Below are positions 57,716-64,000 of a DNA stretch of 64,000 bases, piece after piece. Origin of the DNA: Pseudomonas nitroreducens. GTDB lineage: Bacteria; Pseudomonadota; Gammaproteobacteria; Pseudomonadales; Pseudomonadaceae. Below the pieces are notes generated by a model that was given only the letters and a program-made list of their open reading frames with translations, searched no databases and was not told where the DNA came from. Position 1 is the stretch's first letter, and every line of letters begins with the position of its first letter. The DNA lies in the NCBI RefSeq assembly GCF_014204515.1, contig NZ_JACHLI010000004.1, forward strand, positions 298,036-362,035, written 5' to 3'. The position numbers were made by a program, and so were the translations under genes.

Positions 57716-58279
57716 TCAGCGAATGAAATGCACCTTGCCGGTGTCGTCATTGCCCATGTAGATGCCGTACACGCCCGCCTGGCGTTCCTCGATGTAGCGT
57801 TCGAGGATCTGCCGGATCGCCGGGTAGTAGATGGAGTCCCAGGGGATTTCTTCCGGGGCGAAGAACTTCACCTGCAGCGTCTCGGGGCCGTGTTCGCCGG
57901 TCTCCTCGATCACGCTGGCGCGGAAGATGATGTAGACCTCGCTGATCTTCGGCACGCTGAAGAGGGAGTAGGGCGAGACGATGTCGGCGCGTACGCCGGT
58001 CTCTTCCCAGACTTCGCGCAGGGCCGCCTGCTCGGTGGTTTCGCCGTTCTCCATGAAGCCGGCCGGTAGCGTCCAGGTGCCGGGGCGTGGCGGAATGCCG
58101 CGCTGGCAGAGCAGGTACTTGCCGTCGCGCTCGATGATGCAGCCGGCAATGACCTTGGGGTTCTCGTAGTGGATATAGCCGCAGCCCGCGCAGGTAAGGC
58201 GCTCATGGGTGTCCCCCGGCGGGCACTGGCGGCTCAGGCCACCACTGCCGCAGGCGGGACAGAAGCGCGGGGCGGGCAT
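57716..58279 (-). CDS. NUDIX hydrolase with N-terminal zinc ribbon
   Basis: A 187-residue protein. A zinc ribbon (CPACG ... CAGCGY) in residues 8-36 precedes a Nudix domain with the complete box GFMENGETTEQAALREVWEE-TGV. The layout is like NudC-type NADH/NAD-capped RNA hydrolases but shorter; substrates are nucleoside diphosphate derivatives. It begins 4 bp after the GntR gene stop, so it is co-transcribed with that regulator. A link to the catabolic pathway is not evident. Confidence 0.9.
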   Translation of the reverse strand: MPAPRFCPACGSGGLSRQCPPGDTHERLTCAGCGYIHYENPKVIAGCIIERDGKYLLCQRGIPPRPGTWTLPAGFMENGETTEQAALREVWEETGVRADIVSPYSLFSVPKISEVYIIFRASVIEETGEHGPETLQVKFFAPEEIPWDSIYYPAIRQILERYIEERQAGVYGIYMGNDDTGKVHFIR

Positions 58280-58283
58280 GGCG

Positions 58284-59036
58284 TCAGCGGCCTATGCGCG
58301 GCTCTTTGAGCGCGATGGGGGTGGCGATGTCGCGCACGCTGCCGGCGCCGTCCTGCTTGGAGCGCAGGTAGTCCAGGGCGACCTTGGCGGCGGCGCGTAC
58401 GTGGTCGACCGAGGCCTGGTGAGCAGCGACCGGGTCGCCGCTCTTGATCGCCTCGACCATGCGTTCCATTTCCTGGTTACTGGCGGCGCGGCGGTTCTCC
58501 TGGGACACGGAAGTTGCCCGCAGGTAGCTGATGCGCGCCTGCAGCTGGCGCAGCTGGGTAGCGGCGGTGCGGTTGCCCGAGCCTTCGAGCAGCACGTCGT
58601 AGAAGCCCTGCACCGACTCGATCACCTGCTGCAGCTCGCCGTCTTCCAGCGCCTGGCGGTTCTCTTCCAGCGCGCGCTCCAGGTTGCGGATGTCACGGGC
58701 CTTGGCGTTGAGGGTGAAGAGCTGGACGATCAGGCCTTCGAGCACGCAGCGCAACTCGTAGATGTCGACCGCGTCTTCCAGGGTGATGATGGCGACGCGC
58801 GGACCCTTGGCATCGGCGAACTCCACCAGGCCCTCGGACTCCAGGTGGCGCAGCGCCTCGCGCACCGAGGTGCGGCTGACGCCCAGGCGATCGCACAGAT
58901 CGCGCTCCACCAGGCGGTCGCCCGGCAGCAGCTGGAAGTTGAGGATGGCGCCGCGCAGCTTGTCGAGGACGATTTCGCGCAGGGTGACGGGGTTGCGATT
59001 GACCTTGAAGCTATCGTCGAGTGGCAAGCGTTTCAT
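58284..59036 (-). CDS. GntR-family regulator (FCD), likely regulator of the N-heterocycle regulon
   Basis: A 250-residue regulator. Winged helix at residues 20-80 (VTLREIVLDKLRGAILNFQL, LVERDLCDRLGVSRTSVREA), then an FCD domain (IYELRCVLEGLIVQLFTLNA ... SVDHVRAAAKVALDYL). The start at 59034-59036 gives the normal length (about 240); the longer open frame upstream is not family-like. It lies between the operator-bearing units. FCD-type GntR proteins typically bind TGGTATACCA-like palindromes, so it is the best candidate to bind sites A-D, probably released by a pathway metabolite. Confidence 0.9.
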   Translation of the reverse strand: MKRLPLDDSFKVNRNPVTLREIVLDKLRGAILNFQLLPGDRLVERDLCDRLGVSRTSVREALRHLESEGLVEFADAKGPRVAIITLEDAVDIYELRCVLEGLIVQLFTLNAKARDIRNLERALEENRQALEDGELQQVIESVQGFYDVLLEGSGNRTAATQLRQLQARISYLRATSVSQENRRAASNQEMERMVEAIKSGDPVAAHQASVDHVRAAAKVALDYLRSKQDGAGSVRDIATPIALKEPRIGR

Positions 59037-59072
59037 GGGGTCCGCTCTGTGTTCTGGCTGTCCATAGGAAGA

Positions 59073-59102
59073 ACGATGGAGCACCTTGCAGTGCTCCATC
59101 GT
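59073..59102 (-). other. perfect 12-bp hairpin between CMD and GntR genes
   Basis: ACGATGGAGCAC / GTGCTCCATCGT around a 6-nt loop, without a T-tract on the minus strand. May attenuate read-through from the CMD gene into the regulator gene. Confidence 0.7.
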
Positions 59103-59118
59103 CAAGTCGGGCCAGCAA

Positions 59119-59508
59119 TCAACCACGTTCCTCGGCGTCGGCCTCGGCGAAGGCTTCGCGGGCGAGGCGGAAACTGTCCACCGCCGCGGGAACCCCGCAA
59201 TAGATGCCGACCTGCAGGAGGATTTCGCGGATCTGCTCGCGGGATAAGCCGTTACGCAGGGCGCCGCGCACATGCAGCTTGAGTTCGTGGGGGCGGTTGA
59301 GTGCCGAAATCATCGCCAAGTTTATCATGCTGCGTTCCTTGAGCGATAAGCCGTCCCGGCCCCAGACGTGGCCCCAGCAGTACTCGGTGACCATCTCCTG
59401 GAGCGGGCGGGTGAAGTCGTCGGCGTTCTGGATCGACTTGTTGACGTAGGCCTCGCCCAGCACCTGGGTGCGGATGGCCAGGCCTTTTTCGTATTTCTCG
59501 TTGCTCAT
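59119..59508 (-). CDS. carboxymuconolactone decarboxylase (CMD) family protein
   Basis: A 129-residue protein of the CMD/AhpD-like fold: MVTEYCWGHVWGRDGLSLKE, INLAMISALNRPHELKLHVR and GLSREQIREILLQVGIYCGV. These align with PcaC, 4-carboxymuconolactone decarboxylase (about 130 residues). Cys residues at CWGHVW and YCGVPAA are present but not in a CxxC peroxidase arrangement. No other protocatechuate gene is nearby, so it may act on a ring-cleavage product of the local pathway. RBS GGAG 9 bp before the ATG. Confidence 0.85.
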   Translation of the reverse strand: MSNEKYEKGLAIRTQVLGEAYVNKSIQNADDFTRPLQEMVTEYCWGHVWGRDGLSLKERSMINLAMISALNRPHELKLHVRGALRNGLSREQIREILLQVGIYCGVPAAVDSFRLAREAFAEADAEERG

Positions 59509-59527
59509 CGGTCGCTCCTGTCCATCC

Positions 59528-59626
59528 CTGTAGGAGCGAGGGGGACGCCATCGTTATTGCTCGCGAACCCTGCCCAGCTTCGGTGTCGCCGGGTAATCCG
59601 TTCGCGAGCAAGCTCGCTCCTACGAA
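59528..59626. repeat. REP pair
   Basis: TGTAGGAGCGAG at 59529 and an inverted TTCGCGAGCAAGCTCGCTCC ending at 59620, with a degenerate inner copy. It separates the CMD gene from the reductase operon. Confidence 0.7.
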
Positions 59627-59659
59627 AAGCAAACAGCCCCGGCGCCCGAGGCCATTCAA

Positions 59660-59699
59660 TAAAAAAGGCCGCTGCCGAGGGTGCTGGCGAGCGGCCTTG
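59660..59699 (-). terminator. terminator of the 59.7-63.1 kb operon
   Basis: Minus strand AAGGCCGCT / AGCGGCCTT stem followed by TTTTATT. It marks the end of the DUF1185-hydrolase-dehydrogenase-reductase transcript before the CMD gene. Confidence 0.9.
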
Positions 59700-59706
59700 G
59701 AAAGCT

Positions 59707-60195
59707 TTAGCCGGCTATCTCCGGCAGTGCACCGAGCTTGCCGCGGTGATAGACCATCGGGGTGACCTCCTGCTCCGGCAGGATCAGGTTCTTCACCGCG
59801 CCGACGATGATCGCGTGGTCGCCGCCGTCGTACTCGCGCCACAGCTCGCATTCGATGATCGCCGTGGCCTTGGTCAGCAGCGGGTTGCCCAGCTCGCTCA
59901 GGCGCCACTCGATGCCCTTGGCCTTCTCCTTGCCCTTCTTGGCGAAGGCATAGGCCTCGGCCTGCTGGTCGGAGCACAGCAGGTGGATGGCGAACTGCTT
60001 GCTGTCACGCAGGATCGGGTAGGTGTCCGAGCCGTAGTTGGGGCAGAACAGCACCAGCGCCGGGTCGATGGACAGCGCGCTGAACGCGCTGGCGGTGATG
60101 CCGACGATCTCGCCGTCGGCGTCCAGGGTGGTGACCACGGTGACGCCGGACGGGAAGGAGCCCATCACTTCTTTGTAGATGCCAGGTTCGATCAT
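59707..60195 (-). CDS. flavin reductase (RutF/HpaC-like), copy 2
   Basis: A 162-residue paralogue of the 55297 reductase: YKEVMGSFPSGVTVVTTLDA, GITASAFSALSIDPALVLFC, FAIHLLCSDQQAEAYAFAKK, GAVKNLILPEQEVTPMVYHR. It reduces free flavin with NAD(P)H for a monooxygenase. It is the last gene of the four-gene operon, 13 bp after the aldehyde dehydrogenase gene. The first copy lies alone near the monooxygenase; the reason for two is unknown. Confidence 0.9.
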   Translation of the reverse strand: MIEPGIYKEVMGSFPSGVTVVTTLDADGEIVGITASAFSALSIDPALVLFCPNYGSDTYPILRDSKQFAIHLLCSDQQAEAYAFAKKGKEKAKGIEWRLSELGNPLLTKATAIIECELWREYDGGDHAIIVGAVKNLILPEQEVTPMVYHRGKLGALPEIAG

Positions 60196-60208
60196 CTCGT
60201 CGCTCCTC

Positions 60209-61690
60209 TTAGCGCATCACGAAGGGATCGGGCATGGGCGCCTGTGAGAGGTTGATCCACACCGTCTTCAGCTCGGTGTAGGCCAGCACCGAATCGATGC
60301 CGCTCTCACGGCCGTAGCCGCTGTTGTGGAAGCCGCCGATGGGCGCCATGGCGGACACCGCGCGGTAGGTGTTGACCCAGATGATCCCGCTGCGCACGCC
60401 GCGGGCCATGCGATGGGCGCGGCCCAGGTCGCGGGTCCAGATGCCGGCGGCGAGGCCGAACTGGGAGTCGTTGGCCATGGCCAGCGCTTCGGCCTCATCC
60501 TTGAAACGGATGACCGAGGCGACGGGGCCGAAAACTTCTTCCTGCATGATCTTCATCGAATGGCTGTCGCACTCGAACAGGGTCGGCTCGTAGAACCAGC
60601 CCTCGGCGTCGATCGACGGACGCTTGCCGCCCAGGCGCAGGCGCGCGCCTTCGGCCAGGGCGTCGGCGACCAGGCCTTCGACCACGGCGAGCTGCTGCGC
60701 GGTGGCCATGGGGCCCATCTCGCTCTGCTCGTCCTGCGGGTTGCCGATGCGGATGCGCTGGGCGCGTTCGACCAGGCGGGCGACGAACTCGTCGTAGATC
60801 TCGTCCTGCACCAGCAGGCGCGAACCAGCCACGCAGCTCTGCCCGGAGGCGGCGTAGATGCCGGCCACGGCGCCATTGATGGCGCTGTCCAGGTCGGCGT
60901 CGGCGAAGATGATGTTGGGCGACTTGCCGCCCAGCTCCAGCGACAGCTTGGCGAAGTTCTCCGCGCTGCTGCGCACCACGTGGCGCGCGGTCGCGGCGCC
61001 GCCGGTGAAGGCGATCTTGCGCACCAGCGGGTGGCGGGTCAGCGCCGCGCCAGTGCTCGGGCCGAAGCCGGTGACCACGTTGACCACGCCAGCCGGGAAG
61101 CCGGCCTCGGTGGCCAGGCGGGCCAGTTCGAGGATGGTCGCCGAGGCATGTTCCGACGGCTTGAGCACGATGGTGTTGCCGGCGGCCAGGGCCGGGGCCA
61201 GCTTGATCGCGGTCAGGTACAGCGGGCTGTTCCACGGGATGATCCCGGCGACCACGCCCAGCGGCTCGTGCACGGTGTAGGCGAACAGGTCGGGCTTATC
61301 CAGCGGCAGGGTGCCGCCTTCGAGCTTGTCGGCCAGGCCTGCGGTGTAGTGGAAGAACTCCGGCAGGTAGCCGACCTGGCCGCGGGTCTCGCGGATCAGC
61401 TTGCCGTTGTCGCGGCTTTCCAGCTGCGCCAGGTGTTCCTTGTTCTCGGCGATCAGGTCGCCCAGGCGGCGCAGCAGCTTGCCGCGGGCGGTGGCGGTGA
61501 GGCCACGCCAGGCCGGGTCGTTGAAGGCGCGCTGGGCAGCTTGCACGGCGCGCTCGACATCGGCTTCGTCGGCGTCGGGCAGTTCCGCCCAGGGCCGTGC
61601 CAGGGCGGGATTGAGGCTCTCGAAGGTCTTGCCGGAGACGGCGTCGACCCACTGGCCATCGATGAACATCTGGAAGCGTGCGAGGGTCAT
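60209..61690 (-). CDS. NAD(P)-dependent aldehyde dehydrogenase (TgnC-like)
   Basis: A 493-residue aldehyde dehydrogenase: FQMFIDGQWVDAVSGKTFES, GIIPWNSPLYLTAIKLAPAL, catalytic Glu in SLELGGKSPN and Cys in ASGQSCVAGSRLLV. The closest functional memory is the hydroxybutyrolactone/semialdehyde dehydrogenase step (TgnC) of trigonelline degradation; simple semialdehyde dehydrogenases are an alternative. Its start overlaps the hydrolase stop by 4 bp, so the two are translationally coupled. Confidence 0.85.
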   Translation of the reverse strand: MTLARFQMFIDGQWVDAVSGKTFESLNPALARPWAELPDADEADVERAVQAAQRAFNDPAWRGLTATARGKLLRRLGDLIAENKEHLAQLESRDNGKLIRETRGQVGYLPEFFHYTAGLADKLEGGTLPLDKPDLFAYTVHEPLGVVAGIIPWNSPLYLTAIKLAPALAAGNTIVLKPSEHASATILELARLATEAGFPAGVVNVVTGFGPSTGAALTRHPLVRKIAFTGGAATARHVVRSSAENFAKLSLELGGKSPNIIFADADLDSAINGAVAGIYAASGQSCVAGSRLLVQDEIYDEFVARLVERAQRIRIGNPQDEQSEMGPMATAQQLAVVEGLVADALAEGARLRLGGKRPSIDAEGWFYEPTLFECDSHSMKIMQEEVFGPVASVIRFKDEAEALAMANDSQFGLAAGIWTRDLGRAHRMARGVRSGIIWVNTYRAVSAMAPIGGFHNSGYGRESGIDSVLAYTELKTVWINLSQAPMPDPFVMR

Positions 61691-62520
61691 GCGACATTCC
61701 CCTGTACGTGATTCTTGGAAGTCTGTGCCTGCTGCAGGAAGTCCAGCAGCATCTGATTCACCAGCCGCGGCGACTCCACCGGCATCATGTGGCGCTGTTC
61801 TTCGAGCACCGCTACCTTGGCGCCCGGAATGCGTTCGGCCAGTTCGGTGGCCATCTTCGGCGTCGAGCCCGGGTCCAGCTCACCGGTGGCGACCAGGGTC
61901 GGCACCTTGATGCTGCCCAGGTCGTCCACACGGTACATGTCCTGCGTGGCGAACAGCGTGTAAGTAGTCAGATAGCCCTGCGGATCGTTGCTGGCAAGGG
62001 TCTGGCGGATCGCGGCGATCTGCGCCGGGTTGGCGGCCTGGTACTCGCGGCTGAACCAGCGCGACAGGGCGGCCTCGGCGTTGGCGTCCGGGCCGTGCTC
62101 GGCGGCCTGGCGGGTCCGCTCGATCACCCCGGCGCGCTGCTCGGCGCTGCGGTTGAACACGCTGTTGAGCACCACCAGCCCGTCGATGCGCTCCGGGTAG
62201 TGCAGGGCGAACGCCCGCGCCACCAGGCCACCCATGGAGAAGCCGATGACCGTGGCGCTGGCGATACCCAGGTGGTCGAGCAGCTCGCGCAGCTGGTCGG
62301 CGTAACCGACCAGCCCGCAATCCGGCTGCGGCAGCTGACTCGCGCCATGGCCCAGCATGTCATAGGCGATGACCTGGAAGTGCGGGGCCAGACCGACGAT
62401 CTGGCCGCCCCACATTTCCTTGTTCAGGCCGACGCCGTGGATCAGTACCACGGGGTGGCCCTGGCCGGTCGCCAGGTAACTGGTGCCGGCCGGTGTGCGT
62501 TCAGCGGTGAGCCGAATCAT
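61687..62520 (-). CDS. alpha/beta hydrolase (enamide hydrolase-like, TgnD/RutD type)
   Basis: A 277-residue alpha/beta hydrolase: oxyanion HGVG (HPVVLIHGVGLNKEMW), the nucleophile elbow IGFSMGGLVARAFA with Ser, an acid after LVATGELDPGSTP, and His in EEQRHMMPVESP. RBS GGAG 8 bp before ATG 62520. In N-heterocycle pathways such enzymes hydrolyse the ring-opened enamide (TgnD, or acetamidomethylene-succinate hydrolase in vitamin B6 breakdown) or an aminoacrylate (RutD). Position between dehydrogenase and DUF1185 gene supports a pathway role. Confidence 0.85.
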   Translation of the reverse strand: MIRLTAERTPAGTSYLATGQGHPVVLIHGVGLNKEMWGGQIVGLAPHFQVIAYDMLGHGASQLPQPDCGLVGYADQLRELLDHLGIASATVIGFSMGGLVARAFALHYPERIDGLVVLNSVFNRSAEQRAGVIERTRQAAEHGPDANAEAALSRWFSREYQAANPAQIAAIRQTLASNDPQGYLTTYTLFATQDMYRVDDLGSIKVPTLVATGELDPGSTPKMATELAERIPGAKVAVLEEQRHMMPVESPRLVNQMLLDFLQQAQTSKNHVQGNVA

Positions 62521-62543
62521 GGAGCGCTCCTGCACGGTGTGGA

Positions 62544-63134
62544 TCACTGAGCCTGTTCGGCGGCCAGTTCTTCCAGGTCGATGTAACGGTTACCGATGCG
62601 CGGGTGCAGACGGCCACCGTCGGCGGCGCCCAGGACCACGACGATCTCGTCGGCGCGCGGGGCGTCTTCGATCTGCATTTCCAGGGTGATGTAGTGCGAG
62701 CGCAGGCCTTCGTCGTCCTTGTGCATCATCGGGATCTGGATCGAGGTGCCCGGACCGCCGCGCTTGTTGGTGAAGCTCAGGTAGCTCTTGGCATCGACCG
62801 CCTGGCGGTAGTGGTTGCCGAAACGCAGGGTGTGGATCACGGCGGACGCGTGCTCGATTTCGCCATCGGCGCCGACCACGGCAGCCTTGCCGTAAGCCTG
62901 GATCTTGTCAGCGCCACCGATGGCGGTGGTCAGGCGCTCGACCATCAGCGCGCCGAGCTCGGAGCAGTGGGCCTTGATCTCGGGTTTCAGGTCTTCGACG
63001 AAGCCACGACCGGCCCACGGGTTCTTGATCACCACGGCCAGGCCGACCATGGTCACCGGGGTGTCGGTAGCCTTGCCGGCTTCGATGAAGGTCTGCTCGC
63101 TGTAGGTGACGATCTTGCGAATCTCGAAACTCAT
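62544..63134 (-). CDS. DUF1185 'amino acid synthesis' family protein
   Basis: A 196-residue protein matching the DUF1185 family: EIRKIVTYSEQTFIEAGKAT, VIKNPWAGRGFVEDLKPEIK, EHASAVIHTLRFGNHYRQAV and GPGTSIQIPMMHKDDEGLRS. No biochemical function is established for the family to my knowledge; it recurs beside two-component flavin monooxygenase, hydrolase and dehydrogenase genes in proteobacteria. It is the first gene of this operon, directly behind operator D, so it is probably made in the largest amount and is a candidate for an undescribed step or isomerase. Confidence 0.85.
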   Translation of the reverse strand: MSFEIRKIVTYSEQTFIEAGKATDTPVTMVGLAVVIKNPWAGRGFVEDLKPEIKAHCSELGALMVERLTTAIGGADKIQAYGKAAVVGADGEIEHASAVIHTLRFGNHYRQAVDAKSYLSFTNKRGGPGTSIQIPMMHKDDEGLRSHYITLEMQIEDAPRADEIVVVLGAADGGRLHPRIGNRYIDLEELAAEQAQ

Positions 63135-63180
63135 GGGTCGCTCCAGTTATGACTGCGGCTGGGTTGGGGAAGGAATTCGG

Positions 63181-63200
63181 TATCATGGTATACCATAATA
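63181..63200. promoter_or_regulatory. shared operator, site D
   Basis: TATCATGGTATACCATAATA, one mismatch from the perfect 20-bp palindrome. It lies 47-66 bp upstream of the DUF1185 start codon, in position to block the promoter of the four-gene operon. Confidence 0.8.
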
Positions 63201-63400
63201 CAGTTTGCGCAAGGCCTCATTTCTCCTGGGGAAAAGGCCCTGCGCCAGGGGTGACGTGGGGGTGGCCGCGGTGGCTGGACGTAAGGCGACAGGCGGTAGG
63301 GGGCTGAAAGCGGCGCTTCGGTGCTGCGTCGCGGCGCGGTATCCTTGGCGCCACTGGCCGGCGCGCATGGCGCCGGAGTCCTTCTGGAGAGCCATCGAGC

Positions 63401-63685
63401 ATGAAACAGGAAATCGCCACCGTGACCGTCAGCGCCGAGCACTGGGGGCGCGAAGCCGAAGCGGTGGATAACGCCCGCGTGACGGTGACCCTCAGTGCGC
63501 CGCAGGAAGGCGTGATCGAAGTGAGCTTCAAGGGCCAGCTGGATGCGCCGGAAGAGCCGACCCATGTCTGTGTGACGCTGGAGAATGGGCTCTCTTATTA
63601 CGGAGAGATCCAGGGCGGTGAGGCGAATGCAGAGGGTGGGTCGATTCGCTTTGAGGGGGAGTTAATCGATCTGGAGGGGTTCTGA
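63401..63685 (+). CDS. small beta-rich protein of unknown function
   Basis: A 94-residue acidic protein without signal peptide: IATVTVSAEHWGREAEAVDN, VIEVSFKGQLDAPEEPTHVC, SIRFEGELIDLEGF. Predicted strands alternate through the whole length. RBS GGAG 13 bp before the ATG (CTGGAGAGCCATCGAGC). Not recognised; divergent from the catabolic operon, 266 bp away. Confidence 0.6.
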   Translation: MKQEIATVTVSAEHWGREAEAVDNARVTVTLSAPQEGVIEVSFKGQLDAPEEPTHVCVTLENGLSYYGEIQGGEANAEGGSIRFEGELIDLEGF

Positions 63686-63701
63686 GGCAATTCTCCGCCT
63701 G

Positions 63702-63730
63702 CGTAGGAGCGGACTTTGTCCGCGATGTGT
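63702..63730. repeat. REP half-unit
   Basis: GTAGGAGCGGACTTTGTCCG, single copy of the common REP after the last gene. No inverted partner is seen. Confidence 0.65.
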
Positions 63731-63790
63731 CTGCCTCGCTCCGGGTTTTTCGCGCCGCTTTGGCGTGCGCGCGCACTTCTTGTTTCGCCC

Positions 63791-64000
63791 CCTCGGGCGA
63801 CCTACTTTGGCAAACGACGGATGGCCGCCCCACCCAAAGTAGGCAAAGGTCTTGCCCCGGACATCCGGTTTTTCGCTTAGGCGAAAAATTCCCTCGTTGA
63901 AGCGCAGTTTCAGGGGCCCGAACTAGGCGTCCCCCCACGAAGGGCCATCCCTGGCCCATCGCGGCTCTCGCGACATCCATGTCGCTCAACCCCTGAAACT
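63791..64000. repeat. structured intergenic element at the right edge
   Basis: Two nested inverted repeats: CCTACTTTGG (63801-63810) with CCAAAGTAGG (63834-63843), and AGTTTCAGGGG (63906-63916) with CCCCTGAAACT (63990-64000). Between them are TTTTTCGCTTAGGCGAAAAA (63869-63888, hairpin) and GGGCCATCCCTGGCCC. This resembles a dispersed Pseudomonas repeat; it reaches the window edge and may continue. Confidence 0.6.

Noticed and set aside
51253..63134. Canonical Rut uracil pathway
   Set aside because: RutB, RutC and RutE equivalents are absent, and aldehyde dehydrogenase, DUF1185 and CMD proteins are not part of it.

Overview
The window is high-GC chromosomal DNA from a Pseudomonas species. Evidence: dense dispersed palindromic repeats of the REP type (TAGGAGCGGACTCCGTCCGC and relatives), Pseudomonas-type gene sets (fpvGHJ-like genes, pvdRT-opmQ-like efflux, spdH-like spermidine dehydrogenase, ecotin, YaeQ, recJ) and typical RBSs. 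I see no tRNA, rRNA, CRISPR array, insertion sequence or complete prophage. I count 58 coding features, one cut by the left edge and one broken by a stop codon.

Left part (1-13.7 kb): an atypical short-chain dehydrogenase divergent from a LysR gene; a slyB-like lipoprotein and a pagP-like gene behind five helically phased GTTCA repeats that resemble a PhoP operator; a class-III PLP enzyme, an APH-fold kinase and a solute-binding protein resembling a hydroxylysine or phospho-amine catabolic set, divergent from an SDR-GntR pair across a perfect 22-bp palindrome; a CoA-transferase; a diguanylate cyclase; yaeQ; recJ.

14-22 kb is an iron/siderophore locus: fpvG-H-J-like genes (inner-membrane reduction of ferripyoverdine) divergent from a periplasmic protein, a Fur-like protein that is only a DNA-binding domain, and a PvdR-PvdT-OpmQ-like tripartite exporter. 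Next come an Old Yellow Enzyme reductase, a three-gene PEGA/TssQ-like envelope set, and a soluble chemoreceptor with reversed domain order.

28-39.4 kb is one long minus-strand polyamine cluster: LysR, aminobutyraldehyde dehydrogenase, YdcS-T-U-V ABC importer, PatD, spermidine dehydrogenase. Together they would import polyamine, cleave spermidine to 4-aminobutanal and oxidise that to GABA.

39.5-47 kb is accessory: two tandem DUF533 proteins, ecotin, an orphan TPR/O-GlcNAc-transferase-like protein, a BRO-domain antirepressor with a C4-like antisense RNA leader, and a low-GC membrane-protein gene that looks acquired. LysR/GMC oxidoreductase/MFS genes follow.

51-63.2 kb is the most interesting region: a luciferase-like monooxygenase, two near-identical flavin reductases, aldehyde dehydrogenase, alpha/beta hydrolase, DUF1185 protein, CMD protein, NCS1 permease, chemoreceptor (interrupted by a TGA) and a GntR/FCD regulator. 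Four copies of one palindromic operator (consensus TATTATGGTATACCATAATA) sit at the promoters and tie them into one regulon. The enzyme set resembles oxidative ring-opening of an N-heterocycle such as trigonelline (Tgn pathway), but the substrate is not shown by the sequence.
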